Notes: generated by a model from the sequence alone, not told the origin. DNA of 64,000 bases from JAZUCL01 sp045639125 (GCA_045639125.1 JAZUCL010000010.1:41869-105868); one strand, 5' to 3'. Positions 29,601 to 36,323 are shown, counted from the stretch's first letter. Translations and numbers: made by a program.

Positions 29601-29679
29601 ACGCATCGAGTGGTAGCATTGTAATTGTCATAGCAACACAAAGCACCATTGCAAGTACGCGAGTGAGTGTTTTTTTCAT
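23686..29679 (-). CDS. Giant S-layer-anchored multimodular carbohydrate-active-type protein
   Basis: 1997 aa. Signal peptide 1-38 (hydrophobic core LAMVLCVAMTITML, cleavage probably near AYATD). Six CenC/CBM4-9-like modules follow (about 42-190, 195-340, 345-500, 505-640, 645-790, 795-950), then the same putative alpha/alpha-barrel region as the paralogue (about 955-1370), two linker domains, a CBM35-like module (about 1560-1700), a Big_2-type Ig-like domain (about 1705-1790, TWTSSNPSVATVNDLGVVTA) and three SLH repeats (about 1800-1990, with TRGMIVTILYRLAG and SREQLAAIMYRYA). SLH domains bind pyruvylated wall polymers, so the protein is displayed on the surface. Enzyme family and substrate are unknown. 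Confidence 0.8.
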   Translation of the reverse strand: MKKTLTRVLAMVLCVAMTITMLPLDAFSSFAPLTAYATDVEPSVTNPGFENGTTGWTKAANGKTTADNTYVHSGEKSLKMTGNAIAQTAMDAKISVVAGKKYEFSAYFYTDNPESKPQIDYYRYKSDGTSAGGGTVVKFETAPTSGWTKLSGLIEIPEGTVAVRLSIPSNNTASDKAVWLDSVLVEEYTDSNRVFNGNFEDGTLGWTKAALGAISADSTNVHSGGKALKATGNATVQTANNARIPVEAGKQYEVSAYFFTDDPGAAPEIDYYYYDSNGKQTGGVLVKFDAAPTSWTKFSGVLEIPAGIVEMRFSIPTNCTESGKALWIDSVSLVALNEKNLVANGSFEPKTEINPTDSASAIGWNIENGTGTAVTNSYRKGIASLKMTASGNNAVIAKQSRITILGGYEYNISAYVCTDSTDVPSVNVQWYKGDTLLSIGGKDTFQIAAKSASNEWQKISGKLSAPSDATAMSLSFVGAAESGKSTWIDEVSVSGAPLVLDISKNLTVNGDFEGDVSGWSGNATIDTTKAQKGTSSAKLAGNASITQSGIPVIGGKDYEIKAFVLSSDTAPYMQLRWYCGDTPVGDAFNANLKTSSETEWTSLAVVESAPVNATALKVEFVGNSTADKEIWIDSISVKEKLENIVMNSSFESNSIWRMYSNAGGTATYDTTQAHTGKRSAKLSLTSKGRAFAQQSGMQLNSDDQSVYRLSAWYRAIPGDAKPQIRVNWYGDNNASLGGTSVYIEKDEPEWVRVTWEAMSPVGAKTVQVYPDIEATSGTLWFDDITFGTVTVPMTMTGKSHPFNDIDFEESTNASSYWELETRGDGSEASFDSDAYKGNKSLKLTTASETDSATATQFNINSTENNTIKLIVNYKTANMVGNPYLKFMWYDKNDNFISSFSKTLAPSDEWTEGQIETLSPKGTAKCAIILGVENGAGTVWFDDMTLGQYLTDADGHKHYVTNVVDITESFYAPEDDDPTYDDPQAYWAMFVPAKPLATEVPNIWTEPFFRTAFFGNTGGQERGFALNAAPSVIKDDETMPVVIGSLGMSSTGKATKVIDPSIVGRPIMSPHGSYTDTYAPRREFDYIRLNYLPNYVMTGNEYFSTRAKELLTYLDYSQWKEGGRNAFVEDYYTSDPNAANKYVPRLEWRGAFTIFDWIWKDVPGYTWTYHEGDHHTNSLNVTSLIRAYELFGDEKYFEMAREFVYYQFPRYGFHSGEWNGQKYYWTEYNPTGDGNPTTDAIDNAIAHCASAATMVGYYEKDPVLREQLLEFGRGCLWYLVREYSFDRRFWYDGAEYVEQNKRKAVSHENSCLGEGALMAAYLYKAGVDISAALEVWEDIYKEYPFTFGSMQCAMYLRMVKVYDGTPAAGAVLPFTTFFTPTTADLTAVRFSDTIPEYGFEIPTELNIRFSRVTPPDNTTDDWHVDPDKDVVYTVTPAQLAAGVEIPFDVKCGEIFRATYELKVIDDPSFNREDVEDTNSEVTAWRIDEENNATFVNLTSGNSILLSENGATKPIAYDTTINTRNCLSYGSQLEFRFDREMASEFVDSPAPMVSAYLPTESWRGIEAEKYIYPAYSMAGSITNGVTYYPDYQSPSGGALFVSLGASADFDFEIPSSNTEYTVDVLFNKARSRGVVDMYINDVKQGETQNLYRPSSTWVAVCEWKSMGTVSLIQGINKLSFAVVGKNPLGNTNPGFSEIVLTPVGQTTDEKIETINDDEFVIAEHDRVMRSTNTKLRLDTYIVTDNPYVYPITWTSSNPSVATVNDLGVVTAISNGKTVITATSFDESFRDSVEVTVRLNEEEDKPNLADVDVFAPTFYDVDSTYRYFDDVVYVSSTGLMNGTGNNMFSPDATITRGMIVTILYRLAGQPTVSQGISFSDVANDAWYATATKWASANGIVEGYTNGKFMPNEPISREQLAAIMYRYAIHCGLASKANASSNLSGYTDASSVSDYAKPALNWALGQGVMQLSDLASVAPRVNASRGEVANVFHNICTLLGR
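24581..27757. repeat. Tandem gene duplication, copy B
   Basis: Partner of 19074-22245. It covers the last two CBM modules, the putative catalytic region and the CBM35-like module of the 1997-aa protein. Outside this segment the two genes differ: this copy has extra N-terminal CBM modules and extra C-terminal Ig-like and SLH modules. Confidence 0.9.
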
Positions 29680-29714
29680 TCGAAACTCTCCTTACCATAG
29701 ATTTTATATATATA

Positions 29715-29738
29715 TTCAAAAACATATAGGTTTTTGAA
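29715..29738 (-). other. Hairpin in the leader of the SLH protein gene
   Basis: Perfect 9-bp inverted repeat TTCAAAAAC / GTTTTTGAA with a 6-nt loop, 36-59 nt before the ATG inside a leader of about 185 nt. It could stabilise the transcript; it is too AT-rich to be a clear riboswitch and matches no class I know. Confidence 0.45.
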
Positions 29739-29869
29739 TTTATATATCTATAAATTAAATGTATTTGTAACCTTACAAACTACATAAATTCTGCCAAGTA
29801 AATTGTTTATAATATTACGTCTTTTGTGGCAATTAAAATATAAATTTCTCGCCATGTATACACCTAATT

Positions 29870-29898
29870 ATATTACACTATTTTGGGAATATTGTCAA
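29870..29898 (-). promoter_or_regulatory. Sigma-A promoter of the SLH protein gene
   Basis: Minus strand: consensus TTGACA (29898-29893), 17-bp spacer, TAATAT (29875-29870). Transcription from here gives an untranslated leader of about 185 nt. Confidence 0.78.
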
Positions 29899-29916
29899 TA
29901 GATTCTTGGGTTATTC

Positions 29917-29961
29917 TAAAAAATAAAAGTCCCCTGTGGTTCAACTATTCTCACAGGGAAC
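29917..29961 (-). terminator. Terminator of the asparaginase-like gene (end of the aspS operon)
   Basis: Minus strand: 10-bp stem GTTCCCTGTG / CACAGGGGAC (one G-U pair), then TTTTATTTTTT. It starts 11 nt after the stop, separating this operon from the SLH gene promoter. Confidence 0.85.
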
Positions 29962-29971
29962 TCGTTTAGTT

Positions 29972-31057
29972 TCAGGCATGAATTATTTCAAAATTCTGCT
30001 CGTTATAGATATAATTCATACGCTCATTTGTATTTTCAAATATTGAGTATGCAAGAAGCAATTTTGCATAGGTGGTTTCCATTGTGTATCCGTATACAAA
30101 ATTTATCTTTTTCCCGTTTGCTTCATGCTTTGCTATTATATCAGAAGTTTCGTATATCTCACCCTTTAGTATTGCCGGTGCAATAAAAGCATCTGTCTTT
30201 CTTTTCGATTTGGCACAAGCGTCTATCATGGCAAGAATTGAGTCACTGCTATAGTGTGAGTTGTCCTTCGTTTTTTCACAGCAAGCAGTACCTGAATGAT
30301 ATGTGCCGTGGAGGACGGCTGAATATTTATCGTAATTAAATGACTCGTAATTTATACCCACATAGGGAAAAATCATTAACACGCATTGAGAAAGTGTCCA
30401 ATCTGCAAATATATCAATTCCAGTTTTAATCTTTTGCGGTGGGTACATTATATTTATTTTGGCAAAGATGTCCTTGTAGTTTTTATTTGAAATGTCAGTA
30501 ATATTGATTGCTCCGACACTTGTAAAGTCCTCAGAATAGATTTTGCATTGTTCAAGTCGTGATGCAAGATGCAGATACATCTGCTTATCAGATACATTTT
30601 CGTATACCGCGTATACATTAGCAGGGATTTTTCTGCAAATACATTCTACCGCACATTTGAAATTTGCATCACCATTTGATTTTTGTGACTGTAATCTGTC
30701 GTTGGCAGATACAAAAAACACAGGAATTTTCGTGCCGCTCAAAATCATTGAAAACAGTGCAGCAGAATACGCCAATGTATCTGTTCCGTGGGCAAAAATT
30801 ATACCGTCAAAATTTTCATTCGCCACTTCTTTGCGATACACTCGAATTATCTCGTTTAGATTTTCTATCGTCATGTTTTCGCTCAATATATTTAGGTTTT
30901 CACTCAACTTTATATCTACCTTGTTGGCGTATACTGAATTTGAGTTGTAGAAGTTTTCCGTTAGCAGTGTGCCTGCATTTTCGTCTATTGATTTTGTACC
31001 GTCTTTATTCAGTTTACAGCAAATAGTCCCACCGACTAAAATCAACAATATCCGCAT
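29972..31057 (-). CDS. Divergent asparaginase-family protein next to gatB
   Basis: 361 aa related to type I/II L-asparaginases and the asparaginase domain of GatD. The nucleophile motif is LILVGGTICC near residues 5-14 and the second-triad motif is FAHGTDTLAYSA near 88-99, so the two threonines and the aspartate are present. Where asparaginases have the active-site lysine after the ND-I-ARD-type block, this protein has YLHLASRLEQC, so an arginine or nothing may replace it. It lacks the N-terminal domain of archaeal GatD. It follows gatB by 58 nt with AGGAGG before the ATG. It could hydrolyse Asn or Gln, or supply ammonia to the neighbouring amidotransferase; the last is inference from context only. 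Confidence 0.75.
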   Translation of the reverse strand: MRILLILVGGTICCKLNKDGTKSIDENAGTLLTENFYNSNSVYANKVDIKLSENLNILSENMTIENLNEIIRVYRKEVANENFDGIIFAHGTDTLAYSAALFSMILSGTKIPVFFVSANDRLQSQKSNGDANFKCAVECICRKIPANVYAVYENVSDKQMYLHLASRLEQCKIYSEDFTSVGAINITDISNKNYKDIFAKINIMYPPQKIKTGIDIFADWTLSQCVLMIFPYVGINYESFNYDKYSAVLHGTYHSGTACCEKTKDNSHYSSDSILAMIDACAKSKRKTDAFIAPAILKGEIYETSDIIAKHEANGKKINFVYGYTMETTYAKLLLAYSIFENTNERMNYIYNEQNFEIIHA

Positions 31058-31078
31058 ATAGTCCTCCTATTGACTACT

Positions 31079-31109
31079 GCCGAAAGAGAGCAGTTCTCCT
31101 TCGGCAGTT
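31079..31109 (-). other. Hairpin between gatB and the asparaginase-like gene
   Basis: Arms CTGCCGAA and TTCGGCAG enclose about 15 nt containing AGAGCAGTTCT. No T-run follows on the minus strand, so it is more likely an attenuating or mRNA-processing hairpin than a full terminator. Its presence leaves the co-transcription of the last gene open. Confidence 0.5.
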
Positions 31110-31115
31110 ATACGT

Positions 31116-32537
31116 TTACAAATTAACTTTTTTTTCCAAGATTTCCTTAATAACGGATGGTTCGCCAACACCTTTAAGTTCTTTCATGCAAGCACCAAAT
31201 AATGCCTGTATAGCCTTGACTTTACCATTTTTGTAGTCCTCAACCGCCTGTGCATTGTCTAAAAGCACCTTGTCTATGACATTTTCAATGGTAGATAAGT
31301 CTACCTTCTTGTCAAAGCCCTGCTCCTTACAATATGCGATTGGGTCAACTCCGTTTTCAACTACGGCAATTAAAATCTTCTTACCTGCACCACGGTTAAT
31401 TTCTCCGCTATCCACCATTTTAATGACAGATGCAAGTTCCTGTGCTGTAATTTTAAGGTCGTTGAATGTCTTTTTGTCCTTACGAAGAATACCTGCACAG
31501 TCGGTCAGTATCCAGCCGGCAGCATCCTTTGCATTACAGCCCAGAGATACTGTATCATCAAGGAGTTTGCTAATATTTTGGTTTGCAATAAGCATATCAA
31601 TTTCCTTATCGGATATGCCTGCCATTCGATACTCCTCTGCCTTCTCATCTACTGCAACAGGTTTATTTGCACGGATTTCTTCAAGCCATTCATCGTCAAT
31701 TATAATAGGCATTAAGTTTGCGTCAGGGAAGTATCGGTAGTCTGCCTCTGTTTCCTTGTTTCGCATAGCGAATGTCTTGCCGCTCACATCGTCAAAACGT
31801 CTTGTTTCTTGAACAAGTTCTTCCGTTTCGTACTCAATAGCGTCAATGTGTCGCTGTGCCTCGTAGCGAATTGCACGTTCAATAGCCTCAAATGAACTCA
31901 TGTTCTTAATCTCTGTACGAACACCATATTCACTACTGCCCTGTGGTCGAACAGAAAGGTTTACGTCACAACGCATTGCTCCCTCTTCACATTCGGAAAT
32001 ACCGCCTGAGCGGAACATATTCTTTAGTTTGTTAAGGTATGATAACACTTCTTCTGCACTGCGGAAGTCAGGCTGTGTAACAATTTCAATCAGAGGTACA
32101 CTTGTGCGGTTGAAGTCAACAAGAGAGTGTTTTCCAACGTGTACAAGTTTACCAGCGTCTTCCTCCATGTGAATTTGCTTTATGCGAATATCTCGTGGGC
32201 CGTCAGATGTTTTAAGAGAAACGCAACCGTCTGTGCATATAGGGTGGTTTAACTGTGTAATCTGATACGCACAAGGAAGGTCGGGATAGTAGTAGTTCTT
32301 CTTGTCAAATGTAGTATACTTGTTGATGTTACAGTTGAGCATAAGACCTGCCGTAACTGCAAGTTCAACTACACGCTTGTTCATAACAGGAAGCATACCG
32401 GGCATACCGCTACAAGCAGGACAAACACAATCGTTTGGTTCATTTGCAGAGGAGTGACCACCGCAAGAACAGAAAATTTTCGATTTGGTATCTAACTCAA
32501 CATGAGTTTCAAGACCTATAACTAATTCATAGTTCAT
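31116..32537 (-). CDS. gatB: Asp-tRNA(Asn)/Glu-tRNA(Gln) amidotransferase subunit B
   Basis: 473 aa, normal GatB length. GatB phosphorylates the carboxylate of mischarged Asp- or Glu-tRNA and transfers ammonia from GatA. The N-terminal IGLETHVELDTKSKIFCSC, the zinc cysteines in CVCPACSGMPG, the KKNYYYPDLPCAYQITQ block, MEEDAGKL and RCDVNLSVRP are conserved. The helical and YqeY-like C-terminus (KVKAIQALFGACMKELKG) is present. All kinase-site motifs I can check look intact, unlike the adjacent GatA homologue. It lies 13 nt after the gatA-like gene. Confidence 0.95.
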   Translation of the reverse strand: MNYELVIGLETHVELDTKSKIFCSCGGHSSANEPNDCVCPACSGMPGMLPVMNKRVVELAVTAGLMLNCNINKYTTFDKKNYYYPDLPCAYQITQLNHPICTDGCVSLKTSDGPRDIRIKQIHMEEDAGKLVHVGKHSLVDFNRTSVPLIEIVTQPDFRSAEEVLSYLNKLKNMFRSGGISECEEGAMRCDVNLSVRPQGSSEYGVRTEIKNMSSFEAIERAIRYEAQRHIDAIEYETEELVQETRRFDDVSGKTFAMRNKETEADYRYFPDANLMPIIIDDEWLEEIRANKPVAVDEKAEEYRMAGISDKEIDMLIANQNISKLLDDTVSLGCNAKDAAGWILTDCAGILRKDKKTFNDLKITAQELASVIKMVDSGEINRGAGKKILIAVVENGVDPIAYCKEQGFDKKVDLSTIENVIDKVLLDNAQAVEDYKNGKVKAIQALFGACMKELKGVGEPSVIKEILEKKVNL

Positions 32538-32550
32538 ATTTATCTAAACC

Positions 32551-33735
32551 TCACTTTTCTAAACTTGCGGCAAGACTTAGAAGTGTGCTTTCGGAAAAAT
32601 GCTTACCCAACAACTGTACTCCACCACTTACGAGTGCCGGAACACCGATAAGGTTTGCAACTGCCGTAAAGACGCTCTCGTCAAACACCTTACTAAATGC
32701 TGTGTGAATGTCGTATGCCTCGTATTTCGTATGACTACTGCACGGCATTAAAACAGCATCGTACTTACTCATCAGTTTTTCAAAGTTCTCCGCAATAACA
32801 CGACGGACTTTAAGAGATTTCTGATAGCAATCTTTATAACGATTTTTCGACAACACATCTGAGCCGTATAAAATAACTGCTTTTGTCAGGAAGTTAAAGC
32901 CCTCGGTTCTTGTATTTACGTAAAGTTCGTCAATATTTCTGTAATTTGCGGTACGATATCCAAACTTTACTCCGTCATAACGAGAGATATTGTTACACGT
33001 TTCAGCAGTCATAAGAATTTGCCAAGCGGTATTTGCATTGTCAAAGAAATCACATGAAATTTCTTCCACTACTACGCCTTTTTCTGCAAGACTCTTAGCA
33101 TAAGCGGCAATTTTTTTCTTTGTTTCTTCGTCTGCTTTCTCTACTAATTCTTTTACAATACAAACTCTCTTTTTGGAAATATCATTAGATATGGAGTAAT
33201 CGTAAGACTCTGCCTTAAGGCTTGTGCCATCCTTATCGTCATGTCCTGCAATTACTGTCATTATCTTACTTATTTCCTGTGCATTTTTTGCATATACGCC
33301 AACTTGCTCACCGGAAGCCGCACAAGAGATAACTCCGTATCGAGAAACGGTACCATAGGTGGGCTTTAAGAAATCTACATTGGAGATAGCGGCCGCACGT
33401 CTTGGTGCACCATTCATATCTACGCCAAGTGCTCCCTCGACTTCGCCACTTGATACTAACTCGGCAGCCGCACCTTTAAGGTCATTTTCCTTTTCGCTAT
33501 AGTAGGAGAACTCACCTACAAGGTCAAGACCAAACTCGCCTACGTCTGTTTTTCCGGAAATAGTGTAACCGCTGTTTTCAAGACGCACAACTGCCTCTGC
33601 ACTAAACAGAGGTTTATAACCCTCTAAAATTCGTGAACCTGCAGTTGCAGTAACACCTTTAACGAGTAAAGTGTCGTCTACTGCAATATTACCTTTATCA
33701 TTTAATTTTACTGTATAATATTTCACTTCAAACAC
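32551..33735 (-). CDS. GatA-like protein lacking the amidase active site
   Basis: 394 aa against about 485 for GatA. GatA homology is clear: SRILEGYKPLFSAEAVVRL, DFLKPTYGTVSRYGVIS, ETCNNISRYDGVKFGYR and YKDCYQKSLKVRRVIAENF. The catalytic parts are gone. The glycine/serine block that holds the cis-serine (GGSSGGSAAAV in GatA) is replaced by NDLKGAAAELV, and the nucleophile block GSDTGGSIRQPA is replaced by GVDMNGAPRRAA. The first ~60 residues of GatA are missing and the lysine region (GIPVAIKDN) is reduced to TLLVKGVTA. The frame is long, uninterrupted and fits the operon (1 nt after aspS, 13 nt before gatB), so it is not a fresh pseudogene. It may be a structural subunit of GatCAB or a decaying copy with a functional gatA elsewhere. 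Confidence 0.85.
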   Translation of the reverse strand: MFEVKYYTVKLNDKGNIAVDDTLLVKGVTATAGSRILEGYKPLFSAEAVVRLENSGYTISGKTDVGEFGLDLVGEFSYYSEKENDLKGAAAELVSSGEVEGALGVDMNGAPRRAAAISNVDFLKPTYGTVSRYGVISCAASGEQVGVYAKNAQEISKIMTVIAGHDDKDGTSLKAESYDYSISNDISKKRVCIVKELVEKADEETKKKIAAYAKSLAEKGVVVEEISCDFFDNANTAWQILMTAETCNNISRYDGVKFGYRTANYRNIDELYVNTRTEGFNFLTKAVILYGSDVLSKNRYKDCYQKSLKVRRVIAENFEKLMSKYDAVLMPCSSHTKYEAYDIHTAFSKVFDESVFTAVANLIGVPALVSGGVQLLGKHFSESTLLSLAASLEK

Positions 33736-33736
33736 C

Positions 33737-35806
33737 TCACTTTACGAGTCTTGGAACCTGCCAACTGTCCTCACTGCGTTCAGGAGCACCTTCAAGAAGA
33801 CTGTCACGGCTGAAAGGCTGTTTACGCTCATCTTCACGCAGTACGTTGGTCATAGGCATAACGTGTACCATTTCTTCCACGTTTTCCGTATCTATACTCT
33901 TAAGTTTAGACTCGTGTTCACTCATAGTCTTGAAAATATCCTGCATAACAGTCTCCTCACTCTCTGTTAAAGAGATTTGGTTTAACTGTTGGTCGTTGGA
34001 GAATGTTGCACGTTTCATCTGTGCCTTAGTTGCATTTGGAGTTGAACGACCTGCCAATGCATTCGTATTACCAAGAAGATGGACGTCCTCAAGTTGTTGG
34101 TTTGTAACTTCACTCGGTGCACCAAGAAGCAAGTCTTGTGCGTTACCGTTGAGTGGGAATGCGATTATTTCGAGAATTTTTTCCTCATCGGTAAGAAGCA
34201 TTACCATTCTGTCGATACCAGGTGCCATACCTGCGTGAGGCGGTGCACCAAACTGGAATGCAGTATAAAGAGCGTTGAATCGAGCCTTTAATTCGTCCTC
34301 GTTATATCCTGCAATAGCAAATGCCTTCTTCATAATATCAATGCTATGGTTTCTTACAGCACCAGATGCCAACTCAATACCATTACAAACAAGGTCATAC
34401 TGGTACGCCAAAACTTCCGTAGGATCCTTTGTCAGAAGTGCTTCCATACCGCCTTGTGGCATTGAGAATGGGTTGTGGGTGAAAATCGTTTCACCTGTCT
34501 CCTCGTCAATCTCATACATTGGGAAATCTACCACGAAGCAGAACTCAAAAGCATCATCTGTGATTAGGTTAAGTTGTTCTTTCCTTGCAAGCCATGTGCG
34601 GATAAGTCCTGCCTTTTTCTCTGTATCGTTTTTCTTATCGTCGCAGATGAAGAACAGAGTTTCCCCTTCCTTAACACCTGTAATCTCTTGAATTTCTATC
34701 TTTTGAGCATCAGTTAAAAACTTTGCAATAGGTCCTGCAAACACACCTTCTTTAAGAGTGATGTATCCAAGACCGCCAAGACCAACATCCTGAGATGTTG
34801 CATACTTGAGAGAGTCCTCAAAAAACTTCTTGGACTTACCTGTACAATCAGCAACGATACCTCTTACAGGCTTTCCCTTAAACGCAGGGAATGCAACACC
34901 TGAGAAAAAGTCAGTAAGGTCGCAAATGAGAAGTGGGTTTCTAAGGTCAGGCTTATCTGAGCCGTATGTCATCATCGCATCTGCATAAGTGATACGGCGG
35001 AAAGGCTTTGGGGTTATCTTCTTATCTGAGAACGTCTTGAATGTGTCATAAATAACGTCCTCACATATATCAAGAACTTCTTCCTGAGTTGCAAATGCCA
35101 TTTCAAAGTCAAGTTGATAGAACTCACCGGGTGAACGGTCAGCACGTGCATCTTCATCTCTAAAGCATGGTGCAACTTGGAAATATCTGTCAAATCCAGA
35201 CACCATAAGAAGTTGCTTAAACTGCTGAGGTGCTTGGGGCAACGCATAGAATTTTCCCGGATGTTTACGGCTTGGTACAAGGAAATCTCTTGCACCCTCC
35301 GGAGATGATGCAGACAAAATAGGTGTTTGCATTTCAAGGAAATTCTTATCCTCCATCTTATTACGAAGATGACGGATAATCTTTGAACGCATTACAAGAT
35401 TGTTATGGTTTTTCGGGTTTCTAAGGTCAAGATAACGATACTTAAGACGAAGTTCGTCTTTGTTTGCTCTTGACGTTCTCACATCAAAAGGAAGCATATT
35501 GAGGCTCTTACCCAACACTTCAAGTTCAGTTGCCACAAGTTCAACATTACCTGTATCAATTTTTGTGTTTACAGTTTCCTCGTCTCTTTTTTCAACAACA
35601 CCGCTTACAGATATAACTGTTTCACGGTTTACATTTTTCAAAAGTTCTTCATTGTGTACAACAACCTGCGTTACACCTGTATAGTCACGCAAGTCGATGA
35701 ATATGACACCGCCATGGTCACGAACAACTTCAACCCAACCTGCAAGTTGGACAGTTTTTCCGATATGCTCATCACGGATGTCATTGCAGAATAAAGTTCT
35801 ATACAT
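33737..35806 (-). CDS. aspS: Aspartyl-tRNA synthetase with C-terminal GatC domain
   Basis: 689 aa against about 590 for bacterial AspRS. It has an OB-fold anticodon-binding domain (1-105), class II core with FRDEDARADRSPGEFYQLD (motif 2), the bacterial GAD insertion (about 290-400) and motif 3 GMAPGIDRMVMLL. After the usual AspRS end (GAPSEVTNQQLEDVHL) about 100 residues follow. Their last ~80 match GatC: ESKLKSIDTENVEEMVHVM, TNVLREDERKQPFSRDSLL, and a VP-type end WQVPRLVK. ATG 35806 (MYRTLFCNDIRDEHIG) follows AGGAGG; the longer frame has no family match. The fusion ties the synthetase to the transamidase and suggests a non-discriminating AspRS that makes Asp-tRNA(Asn). Confidence 0.93.
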   Translation of the reverse strand: MYRTLFCNDIRDEHIGKTVQLAGWVEVVRDHGGVIFIDLRDYTGVTQVVVHNEELLKNVNRETVISVSGVVEKRDEETVNTKIDTGNVELVATELEVLGKSLNMLPFDVRTSRANKDELRLKYRYLDLRNPKNHNNLVMRSKIIRHLRNKMEDKNFLEMQTPILSASSPEGARDFLVPSRKHPGKFYALPQAPQQFKQLLMVSGFDRYFQVAPCFRDEDARADRSPGEFYQLDFEMAFATQEEVLDICEDVIYDTFKTFSDKKITPKPFRRITYADAMMTYGSDKPDLRNPLLICDLTDFFSGVAFPAFKGKPVRGIVADCTGKSKKFFEDSLKYATSQDVGLGGLGYITLKEGVFAGPIAKFLTDAQKIEIQEITGVKEGETLFFICDDKKNDTEKKAGLIRTWLARKEQLNLITDDAFEFCFVVDFPMYEIDEETGETIFTHNPFSMPQGGMEALLTKDPTEVLAYQYDLVCNGIELASGAVRNHSIDIMKKAFAIAGYNEDELKARFNALYTAFQFGAPPHAGMAPGIDRMVMLLTDEEKILEIIAFPLNGNAQDLLLGAPSEVTNQQLEDVHLLGNTNALAGRSTPNATKAQMKRATFSNDQQLNQISLTESEETVMQDIFKTMSEHESKLKSIDTENVEEMVHVMPMTNVLREDERKQPFSRDSLLEGAPERSEDSWQVPRLVK

Positions 35807-35828
35807 ACCAAGTCCTCCTAAATATGCC

Positions 35829-36060
35829 AAAAAATATAAAAATCCCGAGAATACAAAACATATTCTCGGGACGAGCAAACAAAAATAAGCCCGCGGTGCC
35901 ACCCGCATTGATACTTCAAAAGTATCCTCTTTAACTGTTTAATTGTTGATTATCGGAGTGTTGTCAAACTTACTACTCATCTCAAATGTGCTTTCAGTCC
36001 ATGGCACATTCTCCCTAACAGACTTTCCAAAAAAGTTGAGTCTCCAACTACAAATAATAC
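35829..36060 (-). promoter_or_regulatory. T-box riboswitch controlling aspS-gatA-gatB
   Basis: Minus-strand leader. The T-box core TGCGGGTGGCACCGCGG is at 35907-35891; its UGGN position is C, pairing with discriminator G73, as expected for tRNA-Asp or tRNA-Asn. The terminator CCCGAGAATA/TATTCTCGGG (35870-35843) with a T-rich tail to 35829 follows. Stem I spans about 36049-35949 with base arms TTGGAG/CTCCGA. Near the 3' side of its base lies GACAAC (35965-35960), Asp and Asn codons side by side, so the specifier is GAC or AAC. Uncharged tRNA would favour readthrough. Confidence 0.9.
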
Positions 36061-36064
36061 TAAA

Positions 36065-36093
36065 AGGATAACACTAATCGCTCTATTTGTCAA
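36065..36093 (-). promoter_or_regulatory. Sigma-A promoter of the T-box/aspS operon
   Basis: Minus strand: TTGACA (36093-36088), 17-bp spacer, TATCCT (36070-36065), just upstream of the T-box stem I. Confidence 0.82.
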
Positions 36094-36323
36094 TATATTT
36101 GCAAATATTTTTGTTTGGTTGTTTTGTAAAAAATCGTAGCAGTTAAAGGAACATAATCCATTTTTCTTATATAGTATTCTGTTTACTATTATTCCTTTCA
36201 ATGCAGGAACTATACTAAAAATACACCTTTACTCTAACAAAACAAAAAAATTAGTAAACACCCTATATGCAGTATTGTTGAAAAACAATTTCCTATATTT
36301 TGTGTTTTTATATGAAAAAACTC
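36094..36323. other. AT-rich divergent intergenic region
   Basis: About 230 bases between the divergent aspS and sugar-isomerase promoters. It is A/T-rich; I see no gene, hairpin or repeat that stands out. Confidence 0.6.

Noticed and set aside
36103..36201. Possible short minus-strand gene upstream of the T-box (part of a 74-codon frame)
   Set aside because: It runs through the aspS promoter and T-box stem I, so it is an accidental frame.
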